64,000 nucleotides of DNA, from contig NZ_FQYN01000002.1 in assembly GCF_900141805.1 (NCBI RefSeq), positions 1-64,000 of the forward strand, given 5' to 3'. The notes below the pieces were generated by a model. It was not told the origin of the DNA and did no database searches. It saw only the letters and a program-made list of their open reading frames with translations. Origin of the DNA: Hymenobacter daecheongensis DSM 21074 (GTDB lineage Bacteria > Bacteroidota > Bacteroidia > Cytophagales > Hymenobacteraceae). Below, one piece after another: positions 33,993 to 42,794 of this stretch. Numbering within the stretch: position 1 is the first letter of the stretch; every line of letters starts with the position of its first letter. The translations under genes were made by a program, and so were the position numbers.

Positions 33993-35660
33993 TTACTCCT
34001 TCCTTACCTGCTCCAGCACCAGCTGGTTCATCGGGTTTGGGGTCAGGCCCTTGATATTATTCTGGGTGAGGCGCACCACTTCGTCGTAATACAGGGCAAT
34101 GACGGGGCATTCATCCACGATGATGCGGTCCATCTGGCGGTAGAGGTCGTAGCGCTTTTCCACGTTCTGCTCAAGGTTGGCCTGCTCGTAGAGGCGGTCG
34201 TAGGTGGCACTTTTGAAGTGGGTTTTATTGGGGCCGGCCGGGGCGAAGTTCTTGCTGTAGAACAGGGCCAGGTAATTTTCCGCGTCGGGGTAGTCGCCGA
34301 GCCAGCTTTTGGTGAAGAAGGGGGCGCGGCCGTTGTCCACCATTTCCTGCTGCGCCCCGCCTTGGTTGATGTCGATGGCGACCTGCACGCCCACATCGGC
34401 CCAGTTTTTCTGCAGATACTCGCACACTTCCTTGCGCTCCACCAGCGTGCTCAGGTGCAGCGTCAGCGGCTTGCCGGGGCCGTAGCCAGCCGCTTTCAGC
34501 AGCTCCCGCGCCTTGGCGGGCTGATACGAATAACCTGGCACCAGTGTGGCACTATAGGAGGGCAAGGACGACGGCACGAAGCCCGAAATGCCCGGCACGC
34601 CCACGTTATTGAGGAAATAGGCAATCAGCTCAGGCTTGTTCAGGGCGTAGTTCAGGGCCTGGCGCACGCGCTTGTCGCGCAGGGCCGGGTTGGCCGCCTC
34701 GCCGCGCAAATTCGTGGCATCGAGCTGGAAGCCGAGGTATTCGGTATTCAGATACGGCACTTTCTGCAGCCGGAACTTGCCTTTGAAGTCGTCGCGCACC
34801 GTGCCGTTGGGATAGAGAATAAGGTCGCGACTGCCGGCCCGGATGCCGCTGAGGAAATCGAGCTTGCCCTGCTGGAAGGTCAGAAACTCGGTTTTGCGGT
34901 CCTGAATGAAGCTGATCTGCACCGCGTCGAGGTAGGGCAGCTGCTGGCCTTTTGCGTCGCGCTTCCAGTAGGTGGGGTTGCGGTGGTAGATGATGGCGTT
35001 GCCCTCGTCCCATTCTTTGAACCGGAACGGGCCCGTGCCCACCGGATGCTCGCGGAAGTCTTTGCCGTACTTCGCCACCGCCTCGCGGGGCACCACATAC
35101 GCATACGGCATGGCCAGAATACCCAGAAACGGAATAAACGGCTCCTTCAGGTACACCCGCAGCGTACTATCATTCAAAGCTTTGAAGCAGGTATCCGCGG
35201 GCTCGCCGGCAGCGTTCTCCAGCACCTTGCCCCGGAAAATCCAGCCGCCGGGGCTGGCGGTAGTCTTGTCGAGCAGGCGGCGAAAGCTATATACGAAATC
35301 GGGCGCCGTGACGGCCCGGCCCTGGCCGCCGGCAAATACGTCAGAGTCGTGGAAGCGCACGTTGGGGCGCAGCGTGAAGGTATACTGCCGGCCATCGGCC
35401 GACACCTCGTAGCGCCGGGCCAGCGCGGGCACGGGCTGCAGCGCCGAATCCAGCTCCACCAGGCCATTATACAGCTGGGTAACGGCCCAGATGTTGGCCT
35501 GCCGGTTGGCAAACGCCGGGTCCAGCGAGGTCAGCGACTCGGGCTGATTGTAGCGGAACACGCGCCGTGCGTCGGTGGGCTGCTCGGGGCGGCCGCAGCC
35601 GGCCAGGGCCGCGAGCGGCAGGACAACGGAAACGGCAAAACGGCGGGCAAACGAAAGCAT
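33993..35660 (-). CDS. Peptide ABC transporter substrate-binding lipoprotein (family 5)
   Basis: 555 residues. Lipobox LAALAGC near residue 22. Body shows SBP_bac_5 features: LTSLDPAFANRQANIWAVTQ, YTFTLRPNVRFHDSDVF, TAPDFVYSFRRLLD, EHPVGTGPFRFKEWDEGNAI, RDKRVRQALNYALNKPELIA, YSYQPAKARELLKAAGYGPG. Captures oligopeptides (or similar) for an ABC importer. No permease or ATPase gene is adjacent, as often in Bacteroidota. Its TACCTTTG promoter box overlaps the divergent parA control region. Confidence 0.93.
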   Translation of the reverse strand: MLSFARRFAVSVVLPLAALAGCGRPEQPTDARRVFRYNQPESLTSLDPAFANRQANIWAVTQLYNGLVELDSALQPVPALARRYEVSADGRQYTFTLRPNVRFHDSDVFAGGQGRAVTAPDFVYSFRRLLDKTTASPGGWIFRGKVLENAAGEPADTCFKALNDSTLRVYLKEPFIPFLGILAMPYAYVVPREAVAKYGKDFREHPVGTGPFRFKEWDEGNAIIYHRNPTYWKRDAKGQQLPYLDAVQISFIQDRKTEFLTFQQGKLDFLSGIRAGSRDLILYPNGTVRDDFKGKFRLQKVPYLNTEYLGFQLDATNLRGEAANPALRDKRVRQALNYALNKPELIAYFLNNVGVPGISGFVPSSLPSYSATLVPGYSYQPAKARELLKAAGYGPGKPLTLHLSTLVERKEVCEYLQKNWADVGVQVAIDINQGGAQQEMVDNGRAPFFTKSWLGDYPDAENYLALFYSKNFAPAGPNKTHFKSATYDRLYEQANLEQNVEKRYDLYRQMDRIIVDECPVIALYYDEVVRLTQNNIKGLTPNPMNQLVLEQVRKE

Positions 35661-35678
35661 AGGAACGGGGGAATCACG

Positions 35679-35699
35679 TATATTTGTCAGACAAAGGTA
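35679..35699. promoter_or_regulatory. Overlapping divergent promoters for parA and the peptide-binding gene
   Basis: TATATTTG (35679-35686, plus strand) and TACCTTTG (35692-35699 on the minus strand) both match TAnnTTTG and face opposite ways 5 bp apart. Transcription from one would probably hinder the other. parA begins at 35846, leaving a leader of about 150 nt. Confidence 0.5.
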
Positions 35700-35845
35700 T
35701 CCGGTTTGCGGCAGGGGCCGCGCCCGACTTCACTACCTTGGTCAAGCTCCCGGCAGCCGGCAATCAGCCAGCCGCCGGGGCTTTCAACCCTCAAGCCGAC
35801 AAGCCAGCCGCTGACAGTCAGCCGCGAACAGCTTCTATAACACAC

Positions 35846-36652
35846 ATGGGAAAAATCATTGCGGTAGCCAATCAGAAGGGCGGTGTGGGCAAAACCACCT
35901 CGGCGATTAACCTGGCGGCCAGCCTGGCCGCGCTGGAATATCGGACGCTGCTGGTGGATGCCGATCCGCAGGCCAACGCCACTTCCGGCGTGGGCTTCGA
36001 CCCGAAGGACATCGAAAACAGCATCTACGAGTGCATGGTCGACGGCATCAACGCCCAGGACATCATCCTGCAAACCCAGGTGCTCCCCCACCTCGACCTG
36101 ATGCCCTCCCACATCGACTTGGTAGGGGCCGAGGTGGAGATGATCAACCTGCCCAACCGGGAGGAAAAGATGAAGGACGCCCTGCGCCCGCTGGCCGACC
36201 TCTACGACTTCATCATCATCGACTGCTCCCCTTCCTTGGGTCTGATTACGGTGAATGCCCTCACGGCCGCGCACTCGGTCATCGTGCCCGTGCAGTGCGA
36301 GTATTTCGCCCTCGAAGGCCTGGGCAAGCTGCTCAACACCATCAAGATCATTCAGAGCCGCCTGAACGAGGAGCTGGAAATCGAGGGCATCCTGCTCACG
36401 ATGTACGACGTGCGCCTGCGCCTCTCCAACCAAGTGGTGGAGGAAGTGAAGCTGCACTTCCAGCAGCTGGTGTTCGATACCATCATCCCGCGCAATGTGA
36501 AGCTGTCGGAGTCGCCAAGCTTCGGCATCCCGGTCATCCTGCACGACGCGGAAAGCAAAGGCAGCATCAGCTACCTGAACCTGGCCCGCGAAATCGTGGA
36601 GAAAAACATCGTAGCCGGCACCTCGGAAGCGGCAGAGGGCGAGGCGGCGTAA
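35846..36652 (+). CDS. parA: Chromosome partitioning ATPase ParA
   Basis: 268 residues from ATG 35846. Deviant Walker A motif [20 protein letters not shown], Walker A' [14 protein letters not shown], and Walker [15 protein letters not shown], as in chromosomal ParA/Soj. With ParB and parS it moves replicated origins apart. [20 protein letters not shown] and [17 protein letters not shown] are also typical. It is followed by a terminator at 36678 and separated from parB by 1.3 kb, whereas the two are usually adjacent. Confidence 0.95.
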   Translation: MGKIIAVANQKGGVGKTTSAINLAASLAALEYRTLLVDADPQANATSGVGFDPKDIENSIYECMVDGINAQDIILQTQVLPHLDLMPSHIDLVGAEVEMINLPNREEKMKDALRPLADLYDFIIIDCSPSLGLITVNALTAAHSVIVPVQCEYFALEGLGKLLNTIKIIQSRLNEELEIEGILLTMYDVRLRLSNQVVEEVKLHFQQLVFDTIIPRNVKLSESPSFGIPVILHDAESKGSISYLNLAREIVEKNIVAGTSEAAEGEAA

Positions 36653-36677
36653 AGTGTTTCTGATTAACGGATAAAGC

Positions 36678-36706
36678 AACGGCCGGCGAAATTCGCCGGC
36701 CGTTTT
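36678..36706 (+). terminator. Intrinsic terminator after parA
   Basis: AACGGCCGGC / GCCGGCCGTT stem with a short GAAATTC loop and a following T-run. It implies that parA and parB are transcribed separately here. Confidence 0.8.
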
Positions 36707-36939
36707 CGTTTTTACGCTGTTCTTGGGCTGGGTGCAGCACTACCAAAATCGGTATGTCAGATGCACTGTTTTTGAATAACGAACAGGGCTTTGTGCAGTG
36801 AGGGCATTGTTGTTTGTCCAGGCCGGAATTAAAGCCCAAGAGAATTCCATTCGCCGGAGCTGCTGATAGCGAACTACAGTTGAAGATAACACATCCATCC
36901 ACACTTGCAGCAATACCCATGTTGTACGCCGCTTTTGTA

Positions 36940-37557
36940 CTACGAAGCCAAGACTGCTAACATTTTTTTGAGTTTTGTCTCCCGTTCGATTTTGTATGTA
37001 TCGCCCCACACTGCTAAAATTTCAGGGAGCAATTGTCGCCTAATTGCTGTCTTTGCTAATTCATTAAAGTCTCTGTCAATTTTACCGTCTAAATACAATT
37101 GCCCAAAAGCAATAGAAATAATTGCAGCGCCGATGCCTGACATATAACGGCTACCTAAGTCGCTTTGCTTTAAATATAGAGTCAACTTTTTTATATCTGT
37201 TTCACAAATGTCAAACTTGGGATAACCCCAATATTCGATTTGCTCAAGCAGAAATACTTTTGGATTTTCGTTACTATGACTTTGTCGCCAGTCATTAAAA
37301 CCTGCGTAAGTGTCTGCTCCGTCGTCATTACCAAAAGGCCCAGTTTCGTCAATAGGGCTAAAATAAAATTCTTCTTTCAATAGTTCTTTTGCTCTCGGGT
37401 GAGCTTTGCCAAAAGCAGGTGAATAGTCCGACATATTTTTAGTTTGCTTTTGCGTTGTATCGATTTTGAGAATGTTACTGCCTTTTTGCGAATTGTCTTT
37501 TGTCTGTCCACAAGCAGTTGAAGCCAACAGTAAGTATGCTAAGATTTGAGGTTTCAT
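36940..37557 (-). CDS. AT-rich putative lipoprotein, YfeS-like
   Basis: 205 residues. Lipoprotein signal MKPQILAYLLLASTACGQ (lipobox STAC). The body (FGKAHPRAKELLKEEFYFSP, DETGPFGNDDGADTYAGFND, NPKVFLLEQIEYWGYPKFD) resembles the HPxAKxLLxxxFxWSP-type proteins annotated YfeS in other bacteria; this is from memory and unconfirmed. Much lower GC and different codon use than the flanks. It is inserted against the direction of parA and parB and interrupts an otherwise conserved cluster, so transfer is likely. Confidence 0.6.
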   Translation of the reverse strand: MKPQILAYLLLASTACGQTKDNSQKGSNILKIDTTQKQTKNMSDYSPAFGKAHPRAKELLKEEFYFSPIDETGPFGNDDGADTYAGFNDWRQSHSNENPKVFLLEQIEYWGYPKFDICETDIKKLTLYLKQSDLGSRYMSGIGAAIISIAFGQLYLDGKIDRDFNELAKTAIRRQLLPEILAVWGDTYKIERETKLKKMLAVLAS

Positions 37558-37939
37558 AAATTGCTTGTAACATCCGGATACCCGCTACTTTCACCCACGC
37601 CCAAGTTGCTCCAAGCAAACCAACGGCAGCCCGTTACCCGCAACTCAGCGACCCATCCCGCTAGCGGCAATCCAGCGACGGGCCCCGCTAAGGTAAGCAA
37701 ACGCCCCACTCGTTACTCCCGCCATCCAAAGACACTCCGAATATCTGAAGCAACTGATGCCCAGAACCTGCCTGGACCGCGCTGCAAAGGCCCTAGCTGA
37801 CAAGCTGAGAGCCAGCGCAAACCCCCAATGTTCCACGACTTTTTCTTCCCCGTGGAACATTTTTTCCGCCGCTTCGCCGGCGTTTGTGTATTTTTGACCT
37901 CCGCTTTCGCCCGGTACTGGGCGCGGGCCGCTTGTAGGT
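37558..37939 (+). other. Intergenic region upstream of parB, 382 bp
   Basis: Contains the split parS-like palindrome at 37827-37861. Bases 37558-37826 show no convincing gene; small frames on either strand lack family features. Confidence 0.5.
37827..37861. promoter_or_regulatory. Split parS-like palindrome upstream of parB
   Basis: Perfect 11-bp arms AATGTTCCACG (37827-37837) and CGTGGAACATT (37851-37861) separated by 13 bp. Joining TGTTCCAC to GTGGAACA gives a consensus parS site, TGTTCCACGTGGAACA. It sits about 80 bp before the parB start. A run of six T follows, so the same sequence could also fold as an RNA hairpin terminator. Confidence 0.6.
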
Positions 37940-38899
37940 ATGTCAGAGACGAACGAAGAGAAAACTACGCCGGCCGCGGCTCCCGCCGCCGCCAAACGCA
38001 AAATCGGGGGCCTCGGCCGGGGCCTGAACGCCCTGATTGAGGGCAGCTATGAGAAGAAGGGCGAGCGGCTGGTGTCGCACCCCATGAACTCGGTGGGCTT
38101 CATTCCGGTGGCCCACATCGAGGCCAACCCCTACCAGCCCCGCACCCACTTCGACCAGGAAGCGCTGCAGGAGCTGGCCGAATCCATCCGCGTGCAGGGC
38201 ATCATTCAGCCCGTAACGGTGCGGCAGATGGGCACCAACTCCTACCAGCTCATTTCGGGCGAGCGGCGTTTGCAGGCCTCCAAGCTGGCCGGGCTGGATA
38301 CCATTCCGGCCTACATCCGTAAGGCCGACGACCAGCAGATGCTGGAAATGGCCCTGATTGAGAACATTCAGCGCGAAAACCTCAACGCCATCGAAATTGC
38401 CCTCAGCTACCAGCGCCTGGTGAGTGAGTGCAACCTGAAGCAGGAGGAGCTGGGTGACCGGGTGGGCAAAAACCGCTCGACCGTGACCAACTACCTGCGC
38501 CTGCTCAAGCTGCCGCCCGACATCCAGATCGGTCTGCGCGACACGGCCATTTCGATGGGCCACGCCCGCGCCCTGATCAACATTGAGAATGCCGACCAGC
38601 AGTTGGCGCTGTTCCACCGCATCCTGGCTGAAGACCTTTCGGTGCGCAAGGTGGAGCAGCTGGTGCGGGCCGGCGGGGCCGCCCCCAAGGCGGCCGAGGC
38701 CCCCACGGCCCAGCAGGTGCAGGAGCAGCAGGTACACATTCCGGTGGCCGAGCTGCGCCGCACCGAGCGCTACCTCTCCGACCGGTTTGGCAGCAAAGTG
38801 CTGGTGAAACCCGGCCCGCAGGGCAATGGCGAGATTAAAATTGCGTTCGACTCGGTGGAAGACATGCAGCGCATTCTGCACATTCTGCAACCGGCTTAG
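37940..38899 (+). CDS. parB: Chromosome partitioning protein ParB
   Basis: 319 residues. Binds parS and slides with CTP. Order: Ala-rich N-terminal tail with the ParA-contacting GGLGRGLNALIEG motif (about 28-40), ParB nuclease-like/CTP domain (GFIPVAHIEANPYQPRTHFD, IIQPVTVRQMGTNSYQLIS-GERR box, ALIENIQRENLNAIEIA), HTH region (EELGDRVGKNRSTVTNYLRL, LRDTAISMGHARALI), and a C-terminal dimerisation domain (RTERYLSDRFGSKVLVKPG). Full length. It starts the run parB - DUF5683 - dapB with 18-bp and 4-bp-overlap junctions. Confidence 0.96.
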   Translation: MSETNEEKTTPAAAPAAAKRKIGGLGRGLNALIEGSYEKKGERLVSHPMNSVGFIPVAHIEANPYQPRTHFDQEALQELAESIRVQGIIQPVTVRQMGTNSYQLISGERRLQASKLAGLDTIPAYIRKADDQQMLEMALIENIQRENLNAIEIALSYQRLVSECNLKQEELGDRVGKNRSTVTNYLRLLKLPPDIQIGLRDTAISMGHARALINIENADQQLALFHRILAEDLSVRKVEQLVRAGGAAPKAAEAPTAQQVQEQQVHIPVAELRRTERYLSDRFGSKVLVKPGPQGNGEIKIAFDSVEDMQRILHILQPA

Positions 38900-38917
38900 G
38901 CCTTATTTCTCTTTGCT

Positions 38918-39580
38918 ATGATCGGGCTTCGCACCGCAACGGCTGCGCTGGTTTTGCCGGCAACCCTGGCCCTGGCCCCCGCCGCGCACGCCCAGGCCGC
39001 CCTGACCGCGGGTCCCGACTCGGCGCGGGTGAGCACCCCGGCGGTTCCGGACTCCTCGCGGCGCACCGAGAAGCTGTTTGGGTTGCGGATGACGCGGCCG
39101 GCCAAGGCGGGCCTACTCTCGGCGCTGCTGCCCGGCACCGGCCAGATCTATAACCGCCGCTACTGGAAGCTGCCGCTGGTGTACGGGGCCATTGGGGGCA
39201 CCATCTACGGCGAAATTCACTACCAGCGGCTGTATAAGGAGTACAAGACGGCGTATGAAGGGTTCCTGTCCCGGCCCCGGGTGCTACCTTCCGGCCCGAA
39301 CAAAGACATTATTCCCGACAGCGCGGTGGCTTACCGCGGCGTGGTGGCCTACCGCACCCCGCGCGACCAGTACTACTTCTACATCGGCGTGGCCTACGCG
39401 CTGAACATTCTGGATGCCGTGGTGGATGCCCACCTGCGCGACTTCGACATCAGCGACGACCTGAGCCTGCACTGGGAACCCACGCTGCTGCGAATGCCCA
39501 CGGCCCTGCCTACGCCCGGCGTCATGCTTACCCTCAATCTGAACTCCCGGCGCGCGGCGCGCCCAACCACTACCTTATGA
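38918..39580 (+). CDS. DUF5683 membrane protein
   Basis: 220 residues. Signal peptide-like start (AALVLPATLALAPAAHAQ). Core: KAGLLSALLPGTGQIYNRRYWKLPLVYGAIGGTIYG and YYFYIGVAYALNILDAVVDAHLRDFD, the DUF5683 signature. Two membrane segments. Function unknown; the gene lies between parB and dapB in many Bacteroidota. The stop overlaps the dapB start by 4 bp (ATGA). Confidence 0.88.
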   Translation: MIGLRTATAALVLPATLALAPAAHAQAALTAGPDSARVSTPAVPDSSRRTEKLFGLRMTRPAKAGLLSALLPGTGQIYNRRYWKLPLVYGAIGGTIYGEIHYQRLYKEYKTAYEGFLSRPRVLPSGPNKDIIPDSAVAYRGVVAYRTPRDQYYFYIGVAYALNILDAVVDAHLRDFDISDDLSLHWEPTLLRMPTALPTPGVMLTLNLNSRRAARPTTTL

Positions 39581-40296
39581 AACTGCTGCTGATTGGCTAC
39601 GGCAAAATGGGCCAGGCCATCGAGGCCCAGGCCATTGCCCGCGGCCACCAGATTGTCGGCCTCGTGGACCCCTCGCGGCCCGAAACCCGCATCACCGATT
39701 TCGACGCGTCCTCCGTCGATGTGGCCATCGAATTCACTCACCCCGACGCGGCTTTTGCCAACGTAATGGCCTGCCTGAATCAGGGCCTGCCGGTGGTGTG
39801 CGGCTCCACGGGCTGGCTGCACCACTTCGCCGAGGCCAAAGCCTTGGCCCAGCAAACCGGCGGGGCCTTGTTCTACGCCTCCAACTACAGCGTGGGCGTG
39901 AACCTGTTCTTTCACTTCAACGAGTACATTGCCGCCAAAATGCACCAGTTCGGGGGCTATGATGTGCAGGTGCGCGAAATTCATCATACCCAGAAAGTGG
40001 ATCAGCCCAGCGGCACAGCCCTCACGGCTGCCGAGGCCATTCTGCGCCACTTCCCGACCAAAAACACCTGGCGCAACGAGCCCACGCAGGCCCCCAACGA
40101 ACTGGCCATCCTATCGGAGCGCACGGGCCAGGTGGTGGGCACGCACATCGTCACGTATTCGTCGGAAGCTGATAGCATCGAGTTGAAGCACGAGGCCCAC
40201 AGCCGCGACGGGTTCGTACAGGGCGCTTTGCTGGCGGCCGAGTGGCTGCCCGGCCGCCGGGGCGTGTTTGGTATGAAAGAGCTGCTGGGGCTGTAG
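39577..40296 (+). CDS. dapB: 4-hydroxy-tetrahydrodipicolinate reductase
   Basis: 239 residues. Reduces hydroxy-tetrahydrodipicolinate in the lysine and diaminopimelate pathway. N-terminal nucleotide-binding fold LLIGYGKMGQAIEAQA, VAIEFTHPDAAFANVMACL, VVCGSTGWLHH. Catalytic/substrate loop VREIHHTQKVDQPSGTALTA with the His-His and Lys. C-terminus LLAAEWLPGRRGVFGMKELL. Slightly short, as in Bacteroidota DapB. Last gene of the parB cluster, followed by repeat A2. Confidence 0.95.
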   Translation: MKLLLIGYGKMGQAIEAQAIARGHQIVGLVDPSRPETRITDFDASSVDVAIEFTHPDAAFANVMACLNQGLPVVCGSTGWLHHFAEAKALAQQTGGALFYASNYSVGVNLFFHFNEYIAAKMHQFGGYDVQVREIHHTQKVDQPSGTALTAAEAILRHFPTKNTWRNEPTQAPNELAILSERTGQVVGTHIVTYSSEADSIELKHEAHSRDGFVQGALLAAEWLPGRRGVFGMKELLGL

Positions 40297-40303
40297 ATTT
40301 TTG

Positions 40304-40536
40304 GTTTTTGGTTGTGAAGCGGTTTAAGAAGTCGAAGCGCCTGTCATCCTGAGCAAAGCGAAGGACCTTCCTCGGTGAAGCGACAAGCCTTTTTAAACGA
40401 GTAAAGCTCTTTATCCGCTTGTGACAGAGAGATTTGTGCGTTGAAAAGCGTTTTTCAGTAGCCGAAGAGGAAGGTCCTTCGCTTTGCTCAGGATGACAGG
40501 TGCTTCGACTTCTTAAACCGCTTCACAACCAAAAAC
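40304..40536. repeat. Interspersed inverted repeat, family A copy 2 (largest)
   Basis: 70-bp arms 40304-40373 and 40467-40536 agree at 69 of 70 positions. They include TGTCATCCTGAGCAAAGCGA and AGGACCTTCCTC. It lies 8 bp after the dapB stop and is 94 bp from the lepB start. Confidence 0.92.
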
Positions 40537-40630
40537 AACTAACTAAAAACCAACCACCAGAAACGAAATTCAGATATTACATCGTTTAAGAGCGGCTCCT
40601 GCTGCTTCATTCGTTTCATTTCGCCTACTT

Positions 40631-41824
40631 ATGGCCGTCCAATCCTGGGAGGAGCGCACCGCCGCCCTCAACACCGCTACTTCGCCTTCGCCGCAGCAAA
40701 AGCCCAAGGGCTTCTTCCGCGAATGGGGCGATGCCATTCTGTTTGCCGTGGTGGCGGCCACGCTTATTCGCTGGGCCACCTTCGAGGCCTACACCATCCC
40801 GACGCCCTCGATGGAGCACTCGCTGCTGGTGGGCGACTATCTGTTTGTGAGCAAGCTGCACTACGGTCCGCGCACGCCGCAAACGCCCCTGCAGGTGCCG
40901 CTCACGCACCAGACCATCTGGGGCACCAGCCTGAAAAGCTACTCCGACCTGATTCAGCTGCCCTCCTACCGCCTGCCGGGCTTTTCGGAAGTGAAGCGCA
41001 ACGACGTGGTGGTGTTCAATGTGCCCTTCGAGAAAGAGCACCCCGCCGACCTGCGCACCAATTACATAAAGCGCTGCGTGGCCGTGGCCGGCGACGTGCT
41101 GGAAATTAAGGAACAGCAGGTGTACATCAACGGCAAGCCGCTGGTGCACCCGCCCCAGAGCCAGAACCGCTACTTCCTGCAAGTGACTGAGCCCGTGCGC
41201 GACAAGATCTTTCAGGACCAGGGCGTAGCCGATTTCAACAGCCCCAACGGCATTCCGCAGGCCCAGGTAACCACCATGGGCCCGGCCTACGTGGTGGACA
41301 TGACGCCCAAAACGGCCGAGTATTTCAAGCAGCAGTCCTTCATCAAGGGCGTGGTGCTGGATAAGTCGCTGCCCGGCGTGGGCGAGCCGGAGACGTTCCC
41401 GAACAACCCCGACTATCCCAGCAGCCAGCCTAACATGGCCCCCGGTGCGCCTTTCGCGAAGTGGAACAAGGACAACTACGGCCCGCTGCAGTTGCCCAAA
41501 GAAGGCCAGACGGTGCAGCTCACGGCCCAGAACTCGCCCATCTACGAGAAAATTATTCTGCGTTACGAGCACAACGAGGGCATCACGGTGCAGAACGGCA
41601 TCATCATGCAGAACGGCAAGCCGCTGACCAGCTACACCTTTAAGCAGGACTACTACTTCATGATGGGCGACAACCGCCACGACTCGCTCGACTCGCGCTA
41701 CTGGGGCTTCGTGCCCAAAGACCACATCGTGGGCAAAGCCGTGCTGATCTGGCTATCAGTAGACCCCTACGCCGACTTCCTCCACAAAATTCGCTGGAGC
41801 CGCCTGTTCAATTTCATTGATTGA
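40631..41824 (+). CDS. lepB: Signal peptidase I, extended Bacteroidota form
   Basis: 397 residues. Cleaves Sec signal peptides. One N-terminal membrane anchor (GDAILFAVVAATLIRWATF). Box B with catalytic Ser in YTIPTPSMEHSLLVGDYLFV; box D with catalytic Lys in YIKRCVAVAGDVLEIKE; box E GDNRHDSLDSRYWGFVPKDH. About 150 residues (roughly 190-330) are inserted between boxes D and E. Such long forms are usual in this phylum. Confidence 0.95.
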   Translation: MAVQSWEERTAALNTATSPSPQQKPKGFFREWGDAILFAVVAATLIRWATFEAYTIPTPSMEHSLLVGDYLFVSKLHYGPRTPQTPLQVPLTHQTIWGTSLKSYSDLIQLPSYRLPGFSEVKRNDVVVFNVPFEKEHPADLRTNYIKRCVAVAGDVLEIKEQQVYINGKPLVHPPQSQNRYFLQVTEPVRDKIFQDQGVADFNSPNGIPQAQVTTMGPAYVVDMTPKTAEYFKQQSFIKGVVLDKSLPGVGEPETFPNNPDYPSSQPNMAPGAPFAKWNKDNYGPLQLPKEGQTVQLTAQNSPIYEKIILRYEHNEGITVQNGIIMQNGKPLTSYTFKQDYYFMMGDNRHDSLDSRYWGFVPKDHIVGKAVLIWLSVDPYADFLHKIRWSRLFNFID

Positions 41825-41828
41825 GCCC

Positions 41829-41989
41829 TGTCATTGCGAGGAGGCACGACGAAGCAATCCGTCCTCTGAAATGTAGCAAGCCCTGTTAACCCAGAAAGCC
41901 CTGACGCAACGCATGCGTCAGGGCTTTGTGTTTAATCAGGGTTTAGCTCATTGTCCAGGACGGATTGCTTCGCTTTGCTCGCAATGACA
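41829..41989. repeat. Interspersed inverted repeat, family B copy 3
   Basis: Left arm 41829-41865 has the linker GGAGGCACGACGAAG; right arm 41957-41989 (complement) has GCAAAGCGAAG as in family A. Central hairpin AAAGCCCTGACGCA / TGCGTCAGGGCTTT. It lies between the convergent stops of lepB (41824) and ung (42009). Confidence 0.9.
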
Positions 41990-42008
41990 CGTTCCCTCGC
42001 ACGGCCGG

Positions 42009-42686
42009 CTACCAGACAATCGGCTCCAAACCGTGCGCTTTCAAGTACTCATTCGTTTTGCTGAAGGGCCGGGAGCCGAAAAAGCCCCGGTCGGCGGCGA
42101 AGGGCGACGGGTGCGCCGACTTGATGACCAGGTGCTTATGCTCGTCGATGACTTCGCCCTTTTTCTGGGCATACGCGCCCCACAGAATGAACACGACGTG
42201 TTCTTTGCCGTCGGAAATCTTCTGGATGACGGCATCGGTGAACTGCTCCCAGCCTTTTTTCTGGTGTGAGGCCGGCTCGCCGGCCCGCACCGTGAGCGTG
42301 GCATTGAGCAGCAGCACGCCTTGGTGGGCCCAGCGGTCAAGGTTGCCGTTGGGAGCCGGCGGCGTGGCCGGCAGGTCGTCGTGCAGTTCCTTGAAGATGT
42401 TCAGCAGCGAGGGCGGCGTGCGTACGCCGTCGGCCACGGAAAAGGAGAGGCCGTTGGCCTGGCCCTTGCCGTGGTAAGGGTCCTGGCCCAGAATCACGAC
42501 CTTCACCTGATCGAACGGGCAGGCATCGAAGGCGTGGAAAATGGCCGGGCCGGGCGGATACACGGTGGCCGTGGCGTACTCGCCGCGCACGTAGGCGATG
42601 AGGTGCTGAAAATAGGGCTTTTCAAATTCGGCGGCGAGCACCTTGCGCCAGCTTTCTTCTATCTTTACGGACATTTTTGCGGACAT
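42009..42686 (-). CDS. ung: Uracil-DNA glycosylase
   Basis: 225 residues from ATG 42686; an internal ATG at 42674 is also possible. Removes uracil from DNA. Motif A GQDPYHGKGQANGLSFSV with catalytic Asp; LLLNATLTVRAGEPASHQKK; and HPSPFAADRGFFGSRPFSKT with catalytic His. Full-length family 1 UNG. It is divergent from apaG and convergent with lepB across repeat B3. Confidence 0.95.
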   Translation of the reverse strand: MSAKMSVKIEESWRKVLAAEFEKPYFQHLIAYVRGEYATATVYPPGPAIFHAFDACPFDQVKVVILGQDPYHGKGQANGLSFSVADGVRTPPSLLNIFKELHDDLPATPPAPNGNLDRWAHQGVLLLNATLTVRAGEPASHQKKGWEQFTDAVIQKISDGKEHVVFILWGAYAQKKGEVIDEHKHLVIKSAHPSPFAADRGFFGSRPFSKTNEYLKAHGLEPIVW

Positions 42687-42794
42687 TGAGTACGGTAATT
42701 TTAGCGGGCCGGGCAAGCCATCGGCACCCCAGCTACGTAGACAAACCAATTCCCGGAAACGGCTGTTAGTTCTCCACCGCATAGCACAGGAGCC

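Noticed and set aside
34218..35840. 540-codon frame opposite the peptide-binding lipoprotein
   Set aside because: Shadow frame; the opposite strand has a clear lipoprotein and SBP family motifs.
37645..38001. 118-codon frame on the minus strand upstream of parB
   Set aside because: Overlaps the parS-like site and the parB start, Ala/Arg-rich with no family; likely chance.
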